A DNA stretch of 64,000 nt from Volutella citrinella (taxonomy: Eukaryota; Ascomycota; Sordariomycetes; Hypocreales; Nectriaceae), in contig JAWZSP010000008.1 in the NCBI GenBank assembly GCA_034401135.1, forward strand, positions 2,976,001-3,040,000, written 5' to 3'. A program made the position numbers and the translations under genes. Positions 31,879 to 42,362 of the stretch are shown here, piece by piece; the first letter of the stretch is position 1, and each line of letters opens with the position of its first letter. The notes under the pieces are model-generated. The model was not told the origin of the DNA and did not search any database. It saw nothing but the letters and a program-made list of their open reading frames with translations.

Positions 31879-32615
31879 TGTTTGTCGATTCTCTCGCTGC
31901 GTAACTGCGGGTGGTCACTATTCGCTGTGGAGAACCGTAGAGGTAGCCACCTTGCTCTTCAATGCAATTAAATGTGGAATTAGGGGGGTCGTGGCCGGCA
32001 ATGGGCTTTATTCTCAGCGCTTCATCCACCCGAATCTACAAAAGCGTCTCCTTCGGTTGGGAGGACCCGCGTCGGGATGTGGAGGCAGCTGTCCCCCGAT
32101 TGGCCGAGCCTGATGCGGGGTGTCTCGGCTCGCGATGCCTGGAAATGCGCCACGAGACATTGGTTGATGAATTTTGGCTCGGCAACTGGTTCGGCTTCGC
32201 GAGGGTAGTTTCCGTCGTCGGTTGAGAGAGCCCTGGCTTCAACAAGCCGGTCGAAAGACGGTCAAAATCTCCCCGCAAAAGTTGATAAGAAGGGCGCTGA
32301 GTCGATGAAGTTCTTCGCGGCTAGATAGACTAGCTCAGACTGCAGCCGGAGACAATGCTGCCTCTGTCTCAATGTCCTCTACGCTCTCCAGACTGGTACC
32401 CCGTCCAAAACGGCCTAGAGCTAACCCGGAGGAGCAGGGTTCCCCGCATCTGCCATCTTCCCCAGAGAGGATGCAGGCTGCAGCTACTAGCCTGTCATGG
32501 CGACTGGAAAACTTGACTTGTCCGCGGGCCCACCCCGCGATTTCCCCTTTGCATCTCCGGTCGCCCCGGCTTCATCAGTCTGGACTTCGCTCGCTGCGCG
32601 CCATTCACCTTCACC
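31879..32615. promoter_or_regulatory. Bidirectional promoter, dioxygenase / regulator
   Basis: 737 bases between divergent starts, with the 17-base cluster motif at 32069-32085 and a forward GATGCGGGG at 32112-32120. No coding exon recognised. Confidence 0.55.
32069..32085 (+). promoter_or_regulatory. Cluster motif (GCGTCGGGATGTGGAGG)
   Basis: Identical over 17 bases to the reversed site at 22244-22260. About 191 bases from the dioxygenase start and 530 from the regulator start. Confidence 0.6.
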
Positions 32616-35405
32616 ATGAGCAGCAATCCAGACTCTGGCATCTTCCAGTGCGGCTCCTGTAAGCGGAACTATAAGCGCCTGGATCATCTTGCTCGCCATG
32701 TGCGATCTCGTGAGTCCTCAGTGTGACGGCCGCAGCGTAATCTCAATCTAATGAGTCGCAGATTCGCAATTCAAGCCGTACAAGTGCCACCTGTGCTCCA
32801 AGGCCTTTACGAGGACGTGAGTGAAGCCGCGCTCCGAGACCAACCTCCTCCAGGAGCATTGCCTAACCAGAGCCACTCACAGAGATCTGCTGAAGCGACA
32901 CGTCGCTGGCCACGAAACCCAGGGCAGCGAGAGCGGCAAAGGACCCGTCAAGGAGTCCCGCTACATGCCTGGACGGGTGACTCAAGCATGCAAGGCGTGT
33001 GCATCGAACCACCTGCGATGCACCGAGGAGAAGCCATGCCACCGCTGCAAGGACAAAGGGCTGCAGTGCGAGTGGACGCCCTCGGGCGATGCCAACACGG
33101 TTATCACGCCGCCTGAAACCTGTCCAGTGCCCGTCTTCTCAGACGACAGCATGCTCACGCAAACCGAGGCGGACATGGACGACGTCGCAAGCTCAGGCAG
33201 GAGGGAGAGCATCTACCAGTTGTCAACACCACCAAGTGTCGCAGGGCAATCTTCGCTGAGTTCAATGACGCCGCAGACGACTGCGCAGTGGATGCAACAG
33301 TTGGGTGAGTGTGCAACCGGATATCTTCAGATGCTTGACTGACAATGACGCCAGATAATCCCTTTCAATCTGACATGGATGCATTCTCCTTTGAGCTGCC
33401 CGATCTAAATCTGCTCTCTGGGCAATGGAACACTTGCGATGCGCCTGCACTCGACGTCAACACGTACAACGACCTCAACGATGTCGACATTCAGTTTCTC
33501 GACCTCTACAACGCCAACATACCCTTCGAACCGAGCCCCAACTTCCAGATGCCCGCGCAGCAGGAAGTCGCAGAGTCCTCCTCCTTGGTCGATCCCGGTC
33601 GGCCGGCAGCCATGTGCAGCGAGGCCTTTCGCAACTCGCACTGGCGATTCCGGCCCAACGCCAAGGACTATGCTGGCGCCGAGGAGGCGAACCTCTCGCT
33701 TCCCCAGGTGCCGTCCGACCACGCATCACCAGAGTCGAGGGTCATTGTCCACACGCGCGTCACGCAAGCCAAGCTCGAGAGCTCGTCGCGCGACCGCATC
33801 CTGACCATGGTCGTCAAGAGTTGTCACCCGGAGAACTTGTCTCTGGCTGTTGCTTCTTTTCCGTCTGTTGAGCTGCTTGATATCCTTCTCCAGTTCTACC
33901 TCACCTCACCGGTAACACGGGCCTCGTCATTCATCCACGCAGCAACCTTTGATCCAAACGGCAAGCGGCCGGAGTTGGTAGCGGCCATGGCTGCAAGCGG
34001 CGCCGTGCTCACTTCAGACCCTGCCTTGACCAAACTTGGCTACGCGATACAGGAGTGTGTGCGGCGGTCTATCCCTAAGCTTGTACGTAACCTATTCGAT
34101 CATCTATCTGACGGGAGTAGTGATGCTAATAGTATCCATAAGTGGGAACGTGACAACACGCTCGTCAGAGACCTCCAACTATCCCAGGCATTCCTAATCA
34201 CGCTCGAGATAGGAATCTGGAGCGGCCACCCGCGAAAGGTGGAGATTGCAGAGAGCTTTCTGCAGCCGCTGCTGACCATGCTGCGACGGGATGGAAAATT
34301 TCGGCGATATGCTTCCCCCGAAGCAGACTCGGATGAGAGCCGGATTGCGACTGTGGAACAGAAATGGCGCCACTGGGCAGACGCGGAATCTTTCAAGAGA
34401 CTCGCCTTTAGGGTCCTGGAACATGATACCAACTCTTCCATGGCCCTTCTCGTCAACCCTCTCATTTCCTACGCCGAAATTCTGCTCCCGTTGCCGGGCT
34501 CCGTCGACGCCTGGTCAGCGGCGGATGCCGACAAGTGGAATGTGATTCAACAAAGCCAACAGATGGGAGAGGTGATATACGCCTCTGACCTGCTGGATGA
34601 CCCAGAGCTGCTCAACAGCCATGCTCGCCTCATCGACACGAGAATCTCAAGCCTTGCGGTTCTATCTTGTCTGTGGGCGCTGGCGTGGGAGTATATCCAA
34701 ATGATATCTCTTCAGCGATCCCGACCCCGGCGATGGAACGCGCTGGTAGCCACTTCGCGACTAGAAGAACTCATCAAACTGCTGGACGGCGTGAAAATGA
34801 CCTTCCAAACCCAGGAGCCGCGAGATCTGGATGCGGCATTGCGTCTGGAGCTCATCTACCTCCATCTCCACATTCCGTTCCGCGACATCCAAAACTTTGC
34901 GGGAATGGAGGGGCCAAACCAAGCCCGCCAGGTTTATCCCATGATTCGCAGCTGGGTCATGAGCGAAGGGGCTAGAAGAGCCATATATCACGCCGGCCAG
35001 ATCTTTCGGGTGGCAAAGATGTTGCCCAGAGGCTCAATACGGGGTCCGCCGGCCGTGATATTGTATCACGCAACCCTCGCCTTCTGGGTATACGGGCTTG
35101 TATTCACCTGGCCCAAAGATGCAGCCGCAGCCAGTTCGGGCCTGCTAGTTGCTCTGGATGGCGAGGAGAATGCTCCATTGCTGAGGTATATAGATTACGG
35201 GCACAGCCAGCCTTGCATCAGTGCAGGCACCAGTGGTGGTCCTTCAGGGAGCATCCACCTATCACAGCCTGATAAAGTGATTGCGGCTGTGATAGAGGTG
35301 GTGCAAGCTAATTTTGAGAATCATGAGATGCCGCACTTGACTGGGAAGCTGGTGCAGCTTATGGGGGAGATCCAGAAATCCTCGAGGCAGCGAATCGGGA
35401 CCTGA
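32616..35405 (+). CDS. Regulator with two C2H2 fingers and a Zn2Cys6 cluster
   Basis: Exons 32616-32709, 32762-32816, 32883-33304, 33355-34082 and 34143-35405 give 853 residues. Finger 1 uses C12, C15, H28, H32 and finger 2 uses C40, C43, H56, H60; these are split by the first two introns. A Zn2Cys6 motif follows near 86-113 (ACKACASNHLRC, then CHRCKDKGLQC). The large C-terminal part is a fungal-specific transcription factor domain (ECVRRSIPKL, LVRDLQLSQAFLITLEIGIWSG). The last intron (60 bases, in frame, ending AAG) is inferred because removing it restores the conserved IPKL-WERDN run; this join is the least certain. It is the probable pathway regulator, and its own promoter carries the shared motif. 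Confidence 0.88.
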
Positions 35406-35705
35406 TGTTGGAGTAGGGTGCCCTGTATCATGATGTAGTTGACTATTTTATTTACAACCCCATCGGACTTGATAGCGATAGTCTCAATTCGAGAGCGATC
35501 GATAATGTCAATTGTATTAGAATGGCATGTTATCCAATGTTCATCTCTCTTGAGCTGACCCGAGGATATTTATGCACATGCCACAATGAGTTTCAATTTA
35601 CCACGGTCAACTTTTAATGTACAAAGTAAACACCCTCTATATGCATACATGCTCAATGCTCAATCTTGAATGCCGCTTGCTAAGGTAGTCGCTTTTGTAC
35701 AGAGC
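35406..35705. other. Intergenic between convergent genes
   Basis: 300 A+T-rich bases; marks the right edge of the catabolic cluster. No exon. Confidence 0.5.
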
Positions 35706-37049
35706 TCACCTCCTAATCCACCCCTTTGGTCCGCCCCAAGTTCCCTTGACCAGCGCAGAATAGTACACCCAAGGGAAGAAGTCCTTCTTCATGTAGTAAA
35801 AGGCACGGCGAGGCGTCGCCTGGTCCATGAAGAAGCGACCAAATGTCTCGCTCGGCTCGCCTTGGTACTTGAACTCGGCGAGAAGGACCTTTCCGTACTC
35901 AGTGACGAGGGGGCATGAGGTGTACCCATCATACACAGAGCCTTGACCCTTGCCCTCCATTGTGCTCAGAATGTTGTCCACAAGAACGGGTGCCTGTGAA
36001 GTGATGGCTGCGGTGGTCTTGGATGTAGGCAGGCCCGAGGCATCGCCAATCGACCAGACATTTTCGTACGTTTTGTGGCGCGTCGTGTGCTCACTGACGT
36101 CAACGTAGCCAGCCGAGTTTGCAAGCTTGCTGTCTGCGATGAATTTGTGAGGCTCCATCTTGGGAACGGCATGCAGCAGATCAAACTTCCTCGTAACTAG
36201 TTTCCCGTCGGGTTGGCAGAGTGTGGCCGTGTTCCCGTCAATGTTGACGAGGTCGTGTTCGAAAAGGCCCTCTACGCCCCTCTCCTGACGCAACTTCTCA
36301 AGCGTTTTGCTATACTTTGGCACCCCAAACATGGTGGGGAGCCCAGTAGCAAAGCTGATGCTGATGGGCGAGTCGGACGGGTTTCCTGGCTTGTACAAGC
36401 CAGCCTTCTTCCAGTAGTCGAGTGCTAGCCACATGATCTTCTGCGGCCCTCCCGCGCACTTGATGACGCCCTTGGGCTGAGTGAAGAGGGCCTTTCCCTG
36501 CTTCAAGTTCTGGATAGCGGGGAAAACATTGTCACAAGCGCCGTATCCATAAGTAGAGACAACGTTGGAGTCTGGGTTGGCGAGGGCCTCGGCAAACCCA
36601 GGAATGCTGCTGTAGTTCATCACAATCCCCGGAACGATAACCAGATGCTCATAGCTAAGATTCTGGCCCTGCCCAATTGTTACGCAGTTGTCATCCGGTG
36701 ACAGTTTGACAACGGCCTCATTGTAGAACTTGAGCTTGGGGTCCACGAGGCTCTGCAGGGGTTTGCGAAGGTCCTCTTTCCGCTTCACACCACCTCCGAC
36801 CAGCGTCCACCCGGCTTGATAGTGGTGCCACTCGGCCGGGTCAACAACGGCAATCTCGTCCGGGGAAAACTTGCCAGATCGGAGAAGCTGGTGGCCGACG
36901 TTTAGGCCGGCAGTTCCGCCTCCAATCACAACGACGCGGTGATTGCGGGCTGCAACCGGCAGATGCGATACAGTTGCAAGACCCCGAAGGGTCTGAGATT
37001 TGCCCAGAGCAAGATTCCTAGATCTTGTCGATAACCGTGCGAATGACAT
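35706..37049 (-). CDS. Sulfide:quinone oxidoreductase, mitochondrial
   Basis: A single exon of 447 residues from ATG 37049. The N terminus (MSFARLSTRSRNLALGKSQ) is a typical mitochondrial presequence. It is followed by HRVVVIGGGTAGLNVGHQLL (FAD-binding), AVVDPAEWHHYQAGWTLVG, GVIKCAGGPQKIMWLALDYW, NVWSIGDASGLPTSKTTAA and YDGYTSCPLVTEYGKVLLAEF, all hallmarks of eukaryotic SQR. The enzyme oxidises H2S to a persulfide and passes electrons to ubiquinone in the inner membrane. Cys in IKCAG corresponds to Cys201 of human SQOR; the position of Cys379 (GDCTNLPTSK in human) is Ala here (GDASGLPTSK). It lies head to head with the persulfide dioxygenase gene, which would use its product. Confidence 0.92.
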   Translation of the reverse strand: MSFARLSTRSRNLALGKSQTLRGLATVSHLPVAARNHRVVVIGGGTAGLNVGHQLLRSGKFSPDEIAVVDPAEWHHYQAGWTLVGGGVKRKEDLRKPLQSLVDPKLKFYNEAVVKLSPDDNCVTIGQGQNLSYEHLVIVPGIVMNYSSIPGFAEALANPDSNVVSTYGYGACDNVFPAIQNLKQGKALFTQPKGVIKCAGGPQKIMWLALDYWKKAGLYKPGNPSDSPISISFATGLPTMFGVPKYSKTLEKLRQERGVEGLFEHDLVNIDGNTATLCQPDGKLVTRKFDLLHAVPKMEPHKFIADSKLANSAGYVDVSEHTTRHKTYENVWSIGDASGLPTSKTTAAITSQAPVLVDNILSTMEGKGQGSVYDGYTSCPLVTEYGKVLLAEFKYQGEPSETFGRFFMDQATPRRAFYYMKKDFFPWVYYSALVKGTWGGPKGWIRR

Positions 37050-37392
37050 GTCGTGAGAGACGGCGCAGTCGATTGAGCAAGGGAAAGTGGTGTGAAAACC
37101 GGCTAGGGACAAGGGAACCGAACGAATGATTGTGAAGAAGAAGAGTGTATGGGAAAACTAGTTCATCGGGGAATTTCTAGCCTTAAGAATAATCAGACCA
37201 CAAAGGAATGAGGTCCCGATTGCCAGGAATGCCGTGAGATTTGCGGGTGGGGACCCGAGTCGGCGACTCGCCAGGTCAATCGCCGATCGGGGACCACCAT
37301 GAATGTATGAAACACCACCCATACAACATATATGGTCCAGATTCATCCACCATCAGACGCTGATCATTAATTCCCTATACTCCCGATGACAA
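37050..37392. promoter_or_regulatory. Bidirectional promoter of the sulfide-oxidation pair
   Basis: 343 bases between divergent start codons. Near the middle, 37256-37270 is a perfect inverted repeat (CGAGTC-GGC-GACTCG). Confidence 0.6.
37256..37270. promoter_or_regulatory. Inverted repeat CGAGTC-GGC-GACTCG
   Basis: Perfect 6-base arms around GGC, placed between the divergent SQR and ETHE1-like genes; a candidate site for a dimeric regulator. Confidence 0.4.
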
Positions 37393-38618
37393 ATGGCGTC
37401 CGTCAGTCAACGAATTTGTCAGCGGGCATTGAGCCCGACGCTCCTCGGCTCGGCCGCCATCAAGCCTGCACATGCGAGGGCGTTGCATATAAACAGCCTC
37501 AACTTCTCCCGCAGAGCTCCCCACAACAAAAGCAACCATCTGCAGTCCTCATATGCATCTCCAGTCTCCACTCTGATAAGACCAAAACCTCCTACGACGA
37601 GACACCAAGTCTTGAGACAGCCTTTCCCCACAATGGCCGACCAGAAACAGTACACCACCGCAGCTTCTAGCGGAGGAGACCCCGTAATCCATGACATCTT
37701 TGAGAACTATACGAGCACTTGGCAGTACATTGTCGCTGACCCGGCTACTCTAACTGCTGCCATCATCGACCCCGTCTTGGATTACGACCCTGTCACTCAG
37801 AAAATCACAACTGCTTCAGCCGATGCGCTGCTGGCCCTGGTCAAGGAGAAGAACTACAAGGTGGACTGGATTCTTGAGACCCACGCCCATGCCGACCATT
37901 TGACCTCGTCCTCGTACCTCAAGAAGAAAATTGCCGAGATGCAGGGATACAGCCCGTCCGTGGGCATTGGAGGACGCATTGGCCAAGTCCAAGAGCGCTT
38001 TGCTCCTCGATACAGCATTCCGCCAAACGAGCTCAAGGGCGTTTTTGACAAGCTCTTTGCTGACGACGAGCAATTCAACATTGGTGAGCTGAAGGCCACG
38101 GCAATTCATCTTCCTGGTCACACGCCAGACCACCTTGGATACAAAGTCTCCGGTACTGACCCCCCGGCCTATGGAGTGATGCGATGTGGCTAACAATCGA
38201 TCCAACAGACAACATCTTCTGCGGAGACTCCATCTTCCACGTCGACATTGGCAGCGCTCGCTGCGACTTCCCCGGCGGCGACGCCAACCAGCTCTACCAG
38301 TCTGCCCGCAAGCTGCTCAACCTGCCAGACCACGTCAAGCTCTGGGTCGGACACGACTACCCGTCCGGCAGCCGAGTGGCCCCGGTGGCGAGCGTCAGCG
38401 TCGCCGACCACAGGGCGCAGAACCTGCACCTCAGAGACGGGGTCGGCCAGGACGAGTTTGTGGCCATGCGGCAGAAGCGCGATGCGTCCCTGGCCAGTCC
38501 GCGACTGATCCACCAGTCCCTGCAGGTGAACACCAGGGCTGGTCGGCTCCCCGAGCCGACCGAGAGTGGAGATCGGATGCTCCACGTGCCGCTGAAGCTG
38601 CAGTCCCCCGGTTGGTGA
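37393..38618 (+). CDS. ETHE1-like persulfide dioxygenase (metallo-beta-lactamase fold)
   Basis: Two exons (37393-38152 and 38209-38618) give 389 residues. The first 80 or so residues are rich in Arg, Ser and Ala and probably contain a mitochondrial presequence; an internal Met (MADQKQYTT) could start a cytosolic form. The catalytic domain has ETHAHADHLTSSSYL (HxHxDH), HLPGHTPDHLGYKV, IFCGDSIFHVDIGSARCDFPGGD and LWVGHDYP, the metal-binding set of ETHE1/Blh proteins, which use one Fe(II) to oxidise glutathione persulfide to sulfite. The insertion GYSPSVGIGGRIGQVQERF is typical of the Blh-like branch. The divergent partner is SQR, so the two genes form a sulfide detoxification module. Confidence 0.9.
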
Positions 38619-39314
38619 TGGATATTCATTCGTTGGGACCATGTACGATACTTTCTTAGCGGCTAGCATGCCACCCACCCTCTCTAGCGATAGTTGCAGA
38701 ATCAAGTACTTCTTCGTTCTCTATCTGAGGCCTTTCACAGCCTACCATGATCAGTGATCAAAAGTCCTCATGTAGCTTGTGCGGCCCATAGACTGCCGAC
38801 GGTGCCGGGCGTATCGGGCGTTTGTAGCGAATCCTACGGATCTCGGTAGATGCATTGGGTTGCTAAAGGCCCCTTCGGCGATTGAAAATAGGCATGAGCC
38901 GCATCTTCGATAGCCGAGATCCAAGGGTCTACGGCCCATCCGGCTTCGGGTGGGGCCGGGCCGCTCCGGAATCGTCCCATAATACAGGAGCATCTCGGAG
39001 CTGAAATCACGGGCTCTGGGCGACTTCTGCACAACGAGCTGCGCCCGGAGGTTCAAGATTTATGTAGTTATGTCCTGAGGCTACCATTGGAGTTAGCACA
39101 GCCAAGTGTTATACGTATTTCCCTTCAGCTCCCCAGTCCACGCCGCTGGCCTGGGATTGTCCGTCAGGATGTCACATAAAACAACAAGAAGAGCTGAAAA
39201 GAGTCTGAAAACTTTGATCTGTATGAACAAAAGATTGGAGGCCAATGTGATGGTAAAGGAGCGGTAGCATAAGGTAATCCAGCAGTCAATCCACCATTGC
39301 AAGCGCTGCCCCCT
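38619..39314. other. Intergenic between convergent genes
   Basis: About 700 bases without a supportable exon; open frames on the minus strand near 38751-39056 show no motif. Confidence 0.45.
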
Positions 39315-40313
39315 TCACTCTCGGGAAAGGAGAGCCCGCAGATTCTCCACGAGGGCATCACTGCCCTCATCCCACTCCGGTTCAAGCTTGGTCCCGTAGT
39401 TAGACCCGTATCTATTGTCCTCATCCAGCAGAGCTACAATCGAGAATTCCAGGTAAGCCTGGCTCGCAAGCCTATTCTCGACACCGTTTGCAGTGTCTTG
39501 ATCCCAGAGCATTTTCGCATGCTTCTTTTTCCCATCAACGGACTCTTCAGCCACAGTCCATTCCCCCAAGTCCATACCATTGATGATAGAAATCAGCTGA
39601 TTGGTGGAGACAGTGTGGCTCGCAAAGTACGCCGGGCGGTTCCGATACCTGCCAGGGTCCTTGAGCACAGCGACGAGGGCTTCACCATTGAGATCAAGCC
39701 GGCTGATGCAGTAAAGCTGGTTTCCCGAACCGTAGCGTGTAATTGTTCGCGTCTCATGGTTCACCCAGAAGATTCCCCGTTCAACCAACCAGTCATACCA
39801 TGGCCCAGTGACAATAGCCGTCCAGGATAGTTGTCCCTGAGACTTGGCGACGGCCGCTTCAAGTTCACGCTGAGCCCTGCGCTTGGCTTCAAAAATCTCT
39901 ACCTCGTGCACATTTTCGTTGAACGTATCGCCGCTGAAGTCGGGTGTGATGATGTGCTGGATGCCGGCAGCAAGAGCAGCCTCGACGATGGAGCCTTGGT
40001 GGACCGAGGCAGCGGGGTTGAACGCTTCGACAACGGCTTGATGGCCTCTCATAGCCTCGGATAGAGACTCAATGTCTGAGTATTCGGCTCTTGCAATGCT
40101 CACGCCATCTGGAAAAGAGGAATTGCTGCCTGGGCGAGCAATGCAAGTCACTCGAAAGTTTTCAGCGACGAGGGACCGAACAAGAACCTCTCCCAGAGCG
40201 CCGCTAGCCTGGCGACATACATGATGAGCAATGTATTAGGCAACTGGATAAGTGACAGCGGTCAGGAATATACTTACACCCAAGACTACTACGTCCTTGA
40301 TAGGAGCGGCCAT
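39315..40313 (-). CDS. NmrA-like / isoflavone-reductase-like protein
   Basis: Two exons (40313-40278 and 40208-39315) give 309 residues. The start MAAPIKDVVVLG joins ASGALGEVLVRSL to form the dinucleotide-binding loop (V-V-L-G-A-S-G-x-L-G). Further features of the PCBER/isoflavone-reductase branch of NmrA-like proteins are HIITPDFSGDTFNENV, IVTGPWYDWLVERGIFW and a conserved C-terminal helix region. It probably binds NADPH; members are reductases of phenolic compounds or redox-sensing regulators. The 385 bases to the divergent Zn2Cys6 gene suggest a shared promoter and perhaps joint function. Cytosolic. Confidence 0.85.
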
Positions 40314-40697
40314 GATAGATCTCGGAGATGGCTGATAAGTGCTCAATGAGCTGATGTACATGTAAAGTCAAGCCCTGTGTTTTTCGGCTCGGACGGCTGA
40401 GCCTCATTATATAGGCCTCATGCCTGGAACATTTCCTGTCTAAATAGACCAGCCTGTCACTCAGACAGAATCTACCACCTACCAGCAGCGACGATCTTGC
40501 CGCCAAGGTTACCCCCACCTGCATCGGCCGCCCCCCTGTCAAGCCCAGCGACATGGGTGCGAAGGCGCAATGCTTCTGCTTGAAGCGGTTTGTCAGCAGC
40601 CTCATCAATCACAGGTAGCCTCTCCGACCGAAATGCAGATATTGCCAGCATCCGTCGGCCGATGCATAACCGTCACTTGTTTCGAAACCAATTAAGC
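40314..40697. promoter_or_regulatory. Probable bidirectional promoter, NmrA-like / regulator
   Basis: 384 bases between divergent genes. An in-frame ATG at 40662 could extend the regulator by 12 residues. No strong motif seen. Confidence 0.4.
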
Positions 40698-42362
40698 ATG
40701 ACACCATTAGTAGAGGTAACAGAGAAGGCTTCTCACACGTGCACTCGCTGCCGCTCCCGCAAGCAGCGGTGTGATCGTGTCCTCCCTAAATGCGCCCGAT
40801 GTGCCTCGTTAGTCTCCCACCGGAAGTCCAACTCCCTTTACAATGGGTCATTCGACTTACTGCTACTACAGGAAGTTGGTAACATGTGACTATTCTCAAC
40901 CTCCCGCAGCTCTGCAGGGGCCTGGTGCGCTAGTCAAGTGTTGCAAACTTGTTGATTGGGGACCCTGCGGTGCTGATATGTCATCTGAGCTCCAACTCGA
41001 ACTCTTGAGGCTAGTATTGAGTGGTCCTGCGACAGCTTCCGAGTCAACATCGAAAGGAATAGTCCGTCTTGTGTGTGATTTCCTCGGCGAATGTGGGTAT
41101 ACCCCGGCCAGCGTCCGGAGGGAGTACGAGGCATCGATTCATGGCTGGGTCCACTTGATCGATCTTGAGCATTTGCAAGGCTTTGAAAGCATCGAAACAA
41201 AAACTATAGACCCAGCGATATCCTTGGTATGGCTAGCCATGCTATTGGTGTGTTCCCGACCACGCGGGGGCGTCGAACACGCCCGAAATCGAAGGCTATA
41301 CACTACCCTACGAACCTTGTGTCTGGCTATGCAAGTAGGCATAGGCTCTCAACGCTACCTCATGCAGTCACAATGTCTTGTATCATTGTACGAATGTGGT
41401 CACGGGATGGGGTCCGCGGCTTACTTGACTTTAAGTCATGCTATCACGCTGGCAACCATCATCCCAAACAACTCGAGCAGTGAAGACGATATACCTTGGA
41501 GGATTTCGCTTCTTTTGCTGGATAGGTGTGAAACAAAGCGCACAATGGCAACTACTCATGCAAGTTGCTAAGCTTCTACAGGGTGATTACTCTGTCCTGC
41601 TTCGATACCGGTGTTTCGCTGGCTTGTCCCCCCGGGCATCCTCTGACAATGGGCATTCAGGATCTCGTTGACAATGATACAACCTCAGCCATCAAGGAGT
41701 CAACCGAGTTCTCTACTCAAAAGCTCTACATTATGGGTAAAGTGGTGCTGGTATCAGGCCGGGCAATCCAGTCTATGCGTCGCTCTGGAAATGGTATCTA
41801 TACACCCGAATCTGAAGTCATCAGCCGTGACCTTGAACAGCTGATTATGTGGCTTATGGAGTTCCATGGAAGCCACCTGACCTCTTTTTGCGATCCTATT
41901 ATGCTTTCTCTTCGGTGCGGCCTCTATCTACTCCAAGTAACTGCAGCCCGATGCTAATAGTCCACATCTCAGATGCCTGCTGCTGATGCACCACGAGCGT
42001 GTCCGAGTATTAAACCCTCCTGTCGACTCGATGGAGCGGTCAGCCCTTCAGACAACCCTCCGCATATGCTGGGATTCCTGCCGAGACTCGATCGAAGCCA
42101 TCAAATCCTCGCCTGACTTCTTCAGCCTCTCGTTTTTCAGCATTTTCTGTACACTCGATATTGCGATGAACGTTCTTAGTGTCAGGGGACAGCTGTTACC
42201 CCATGAGGAAGTCGATAGAGTAATTTGTCTATTATCCTCATTCAGCCCGAGATGGGCGATTGTCCGTAAGTATGAAATGAAACCTGTTCCAAATAGTGGC
42301 TGAAAATGGGCGCAGCGAAATACGTCACTCGGATGATTGAGGCTCAGCAGGGAGAAGACTAG
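40698..42362 (+). CDS. Zn2Cys6 transcription factor
   Basis: Five exons (40698-40807, 40872-41525, 41582-41914, 41973-42265, 42316-42362) give 478 residues. The DNA-binding domain CTRCRSRKQRCDRVLPKCARCASK...C is completed only after removing intron 1, which supplies KLVTCDY. The middle part (WVHLIDLEHL, AISLVWLAMLLVCSRP, SLYECGHGMGSAAYLTLSHAITLATI, ISLLLLDRVITLS) is a fungal transcription factor domain of the sterol-regulatory (UPC2/Fungal_trans_2-like) or general type. Intron 3 uses a GTGCGG donor; the last exon encodes only PKYVTRMIEAQQGED. Each join is in phase. It looks intact despite the broken appearance in single frames. Target unknown; perhaps the divergent NmrA-like gene. Confidence 0.8.

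Noticed and set aside
40590..42303. First impression that this Zn2Cys6 gene is a frameshifted pseudogene
   Set aside because: Four introns with acceptable signals join all frames in phase and complete both the zinc cluster and the C terminus.
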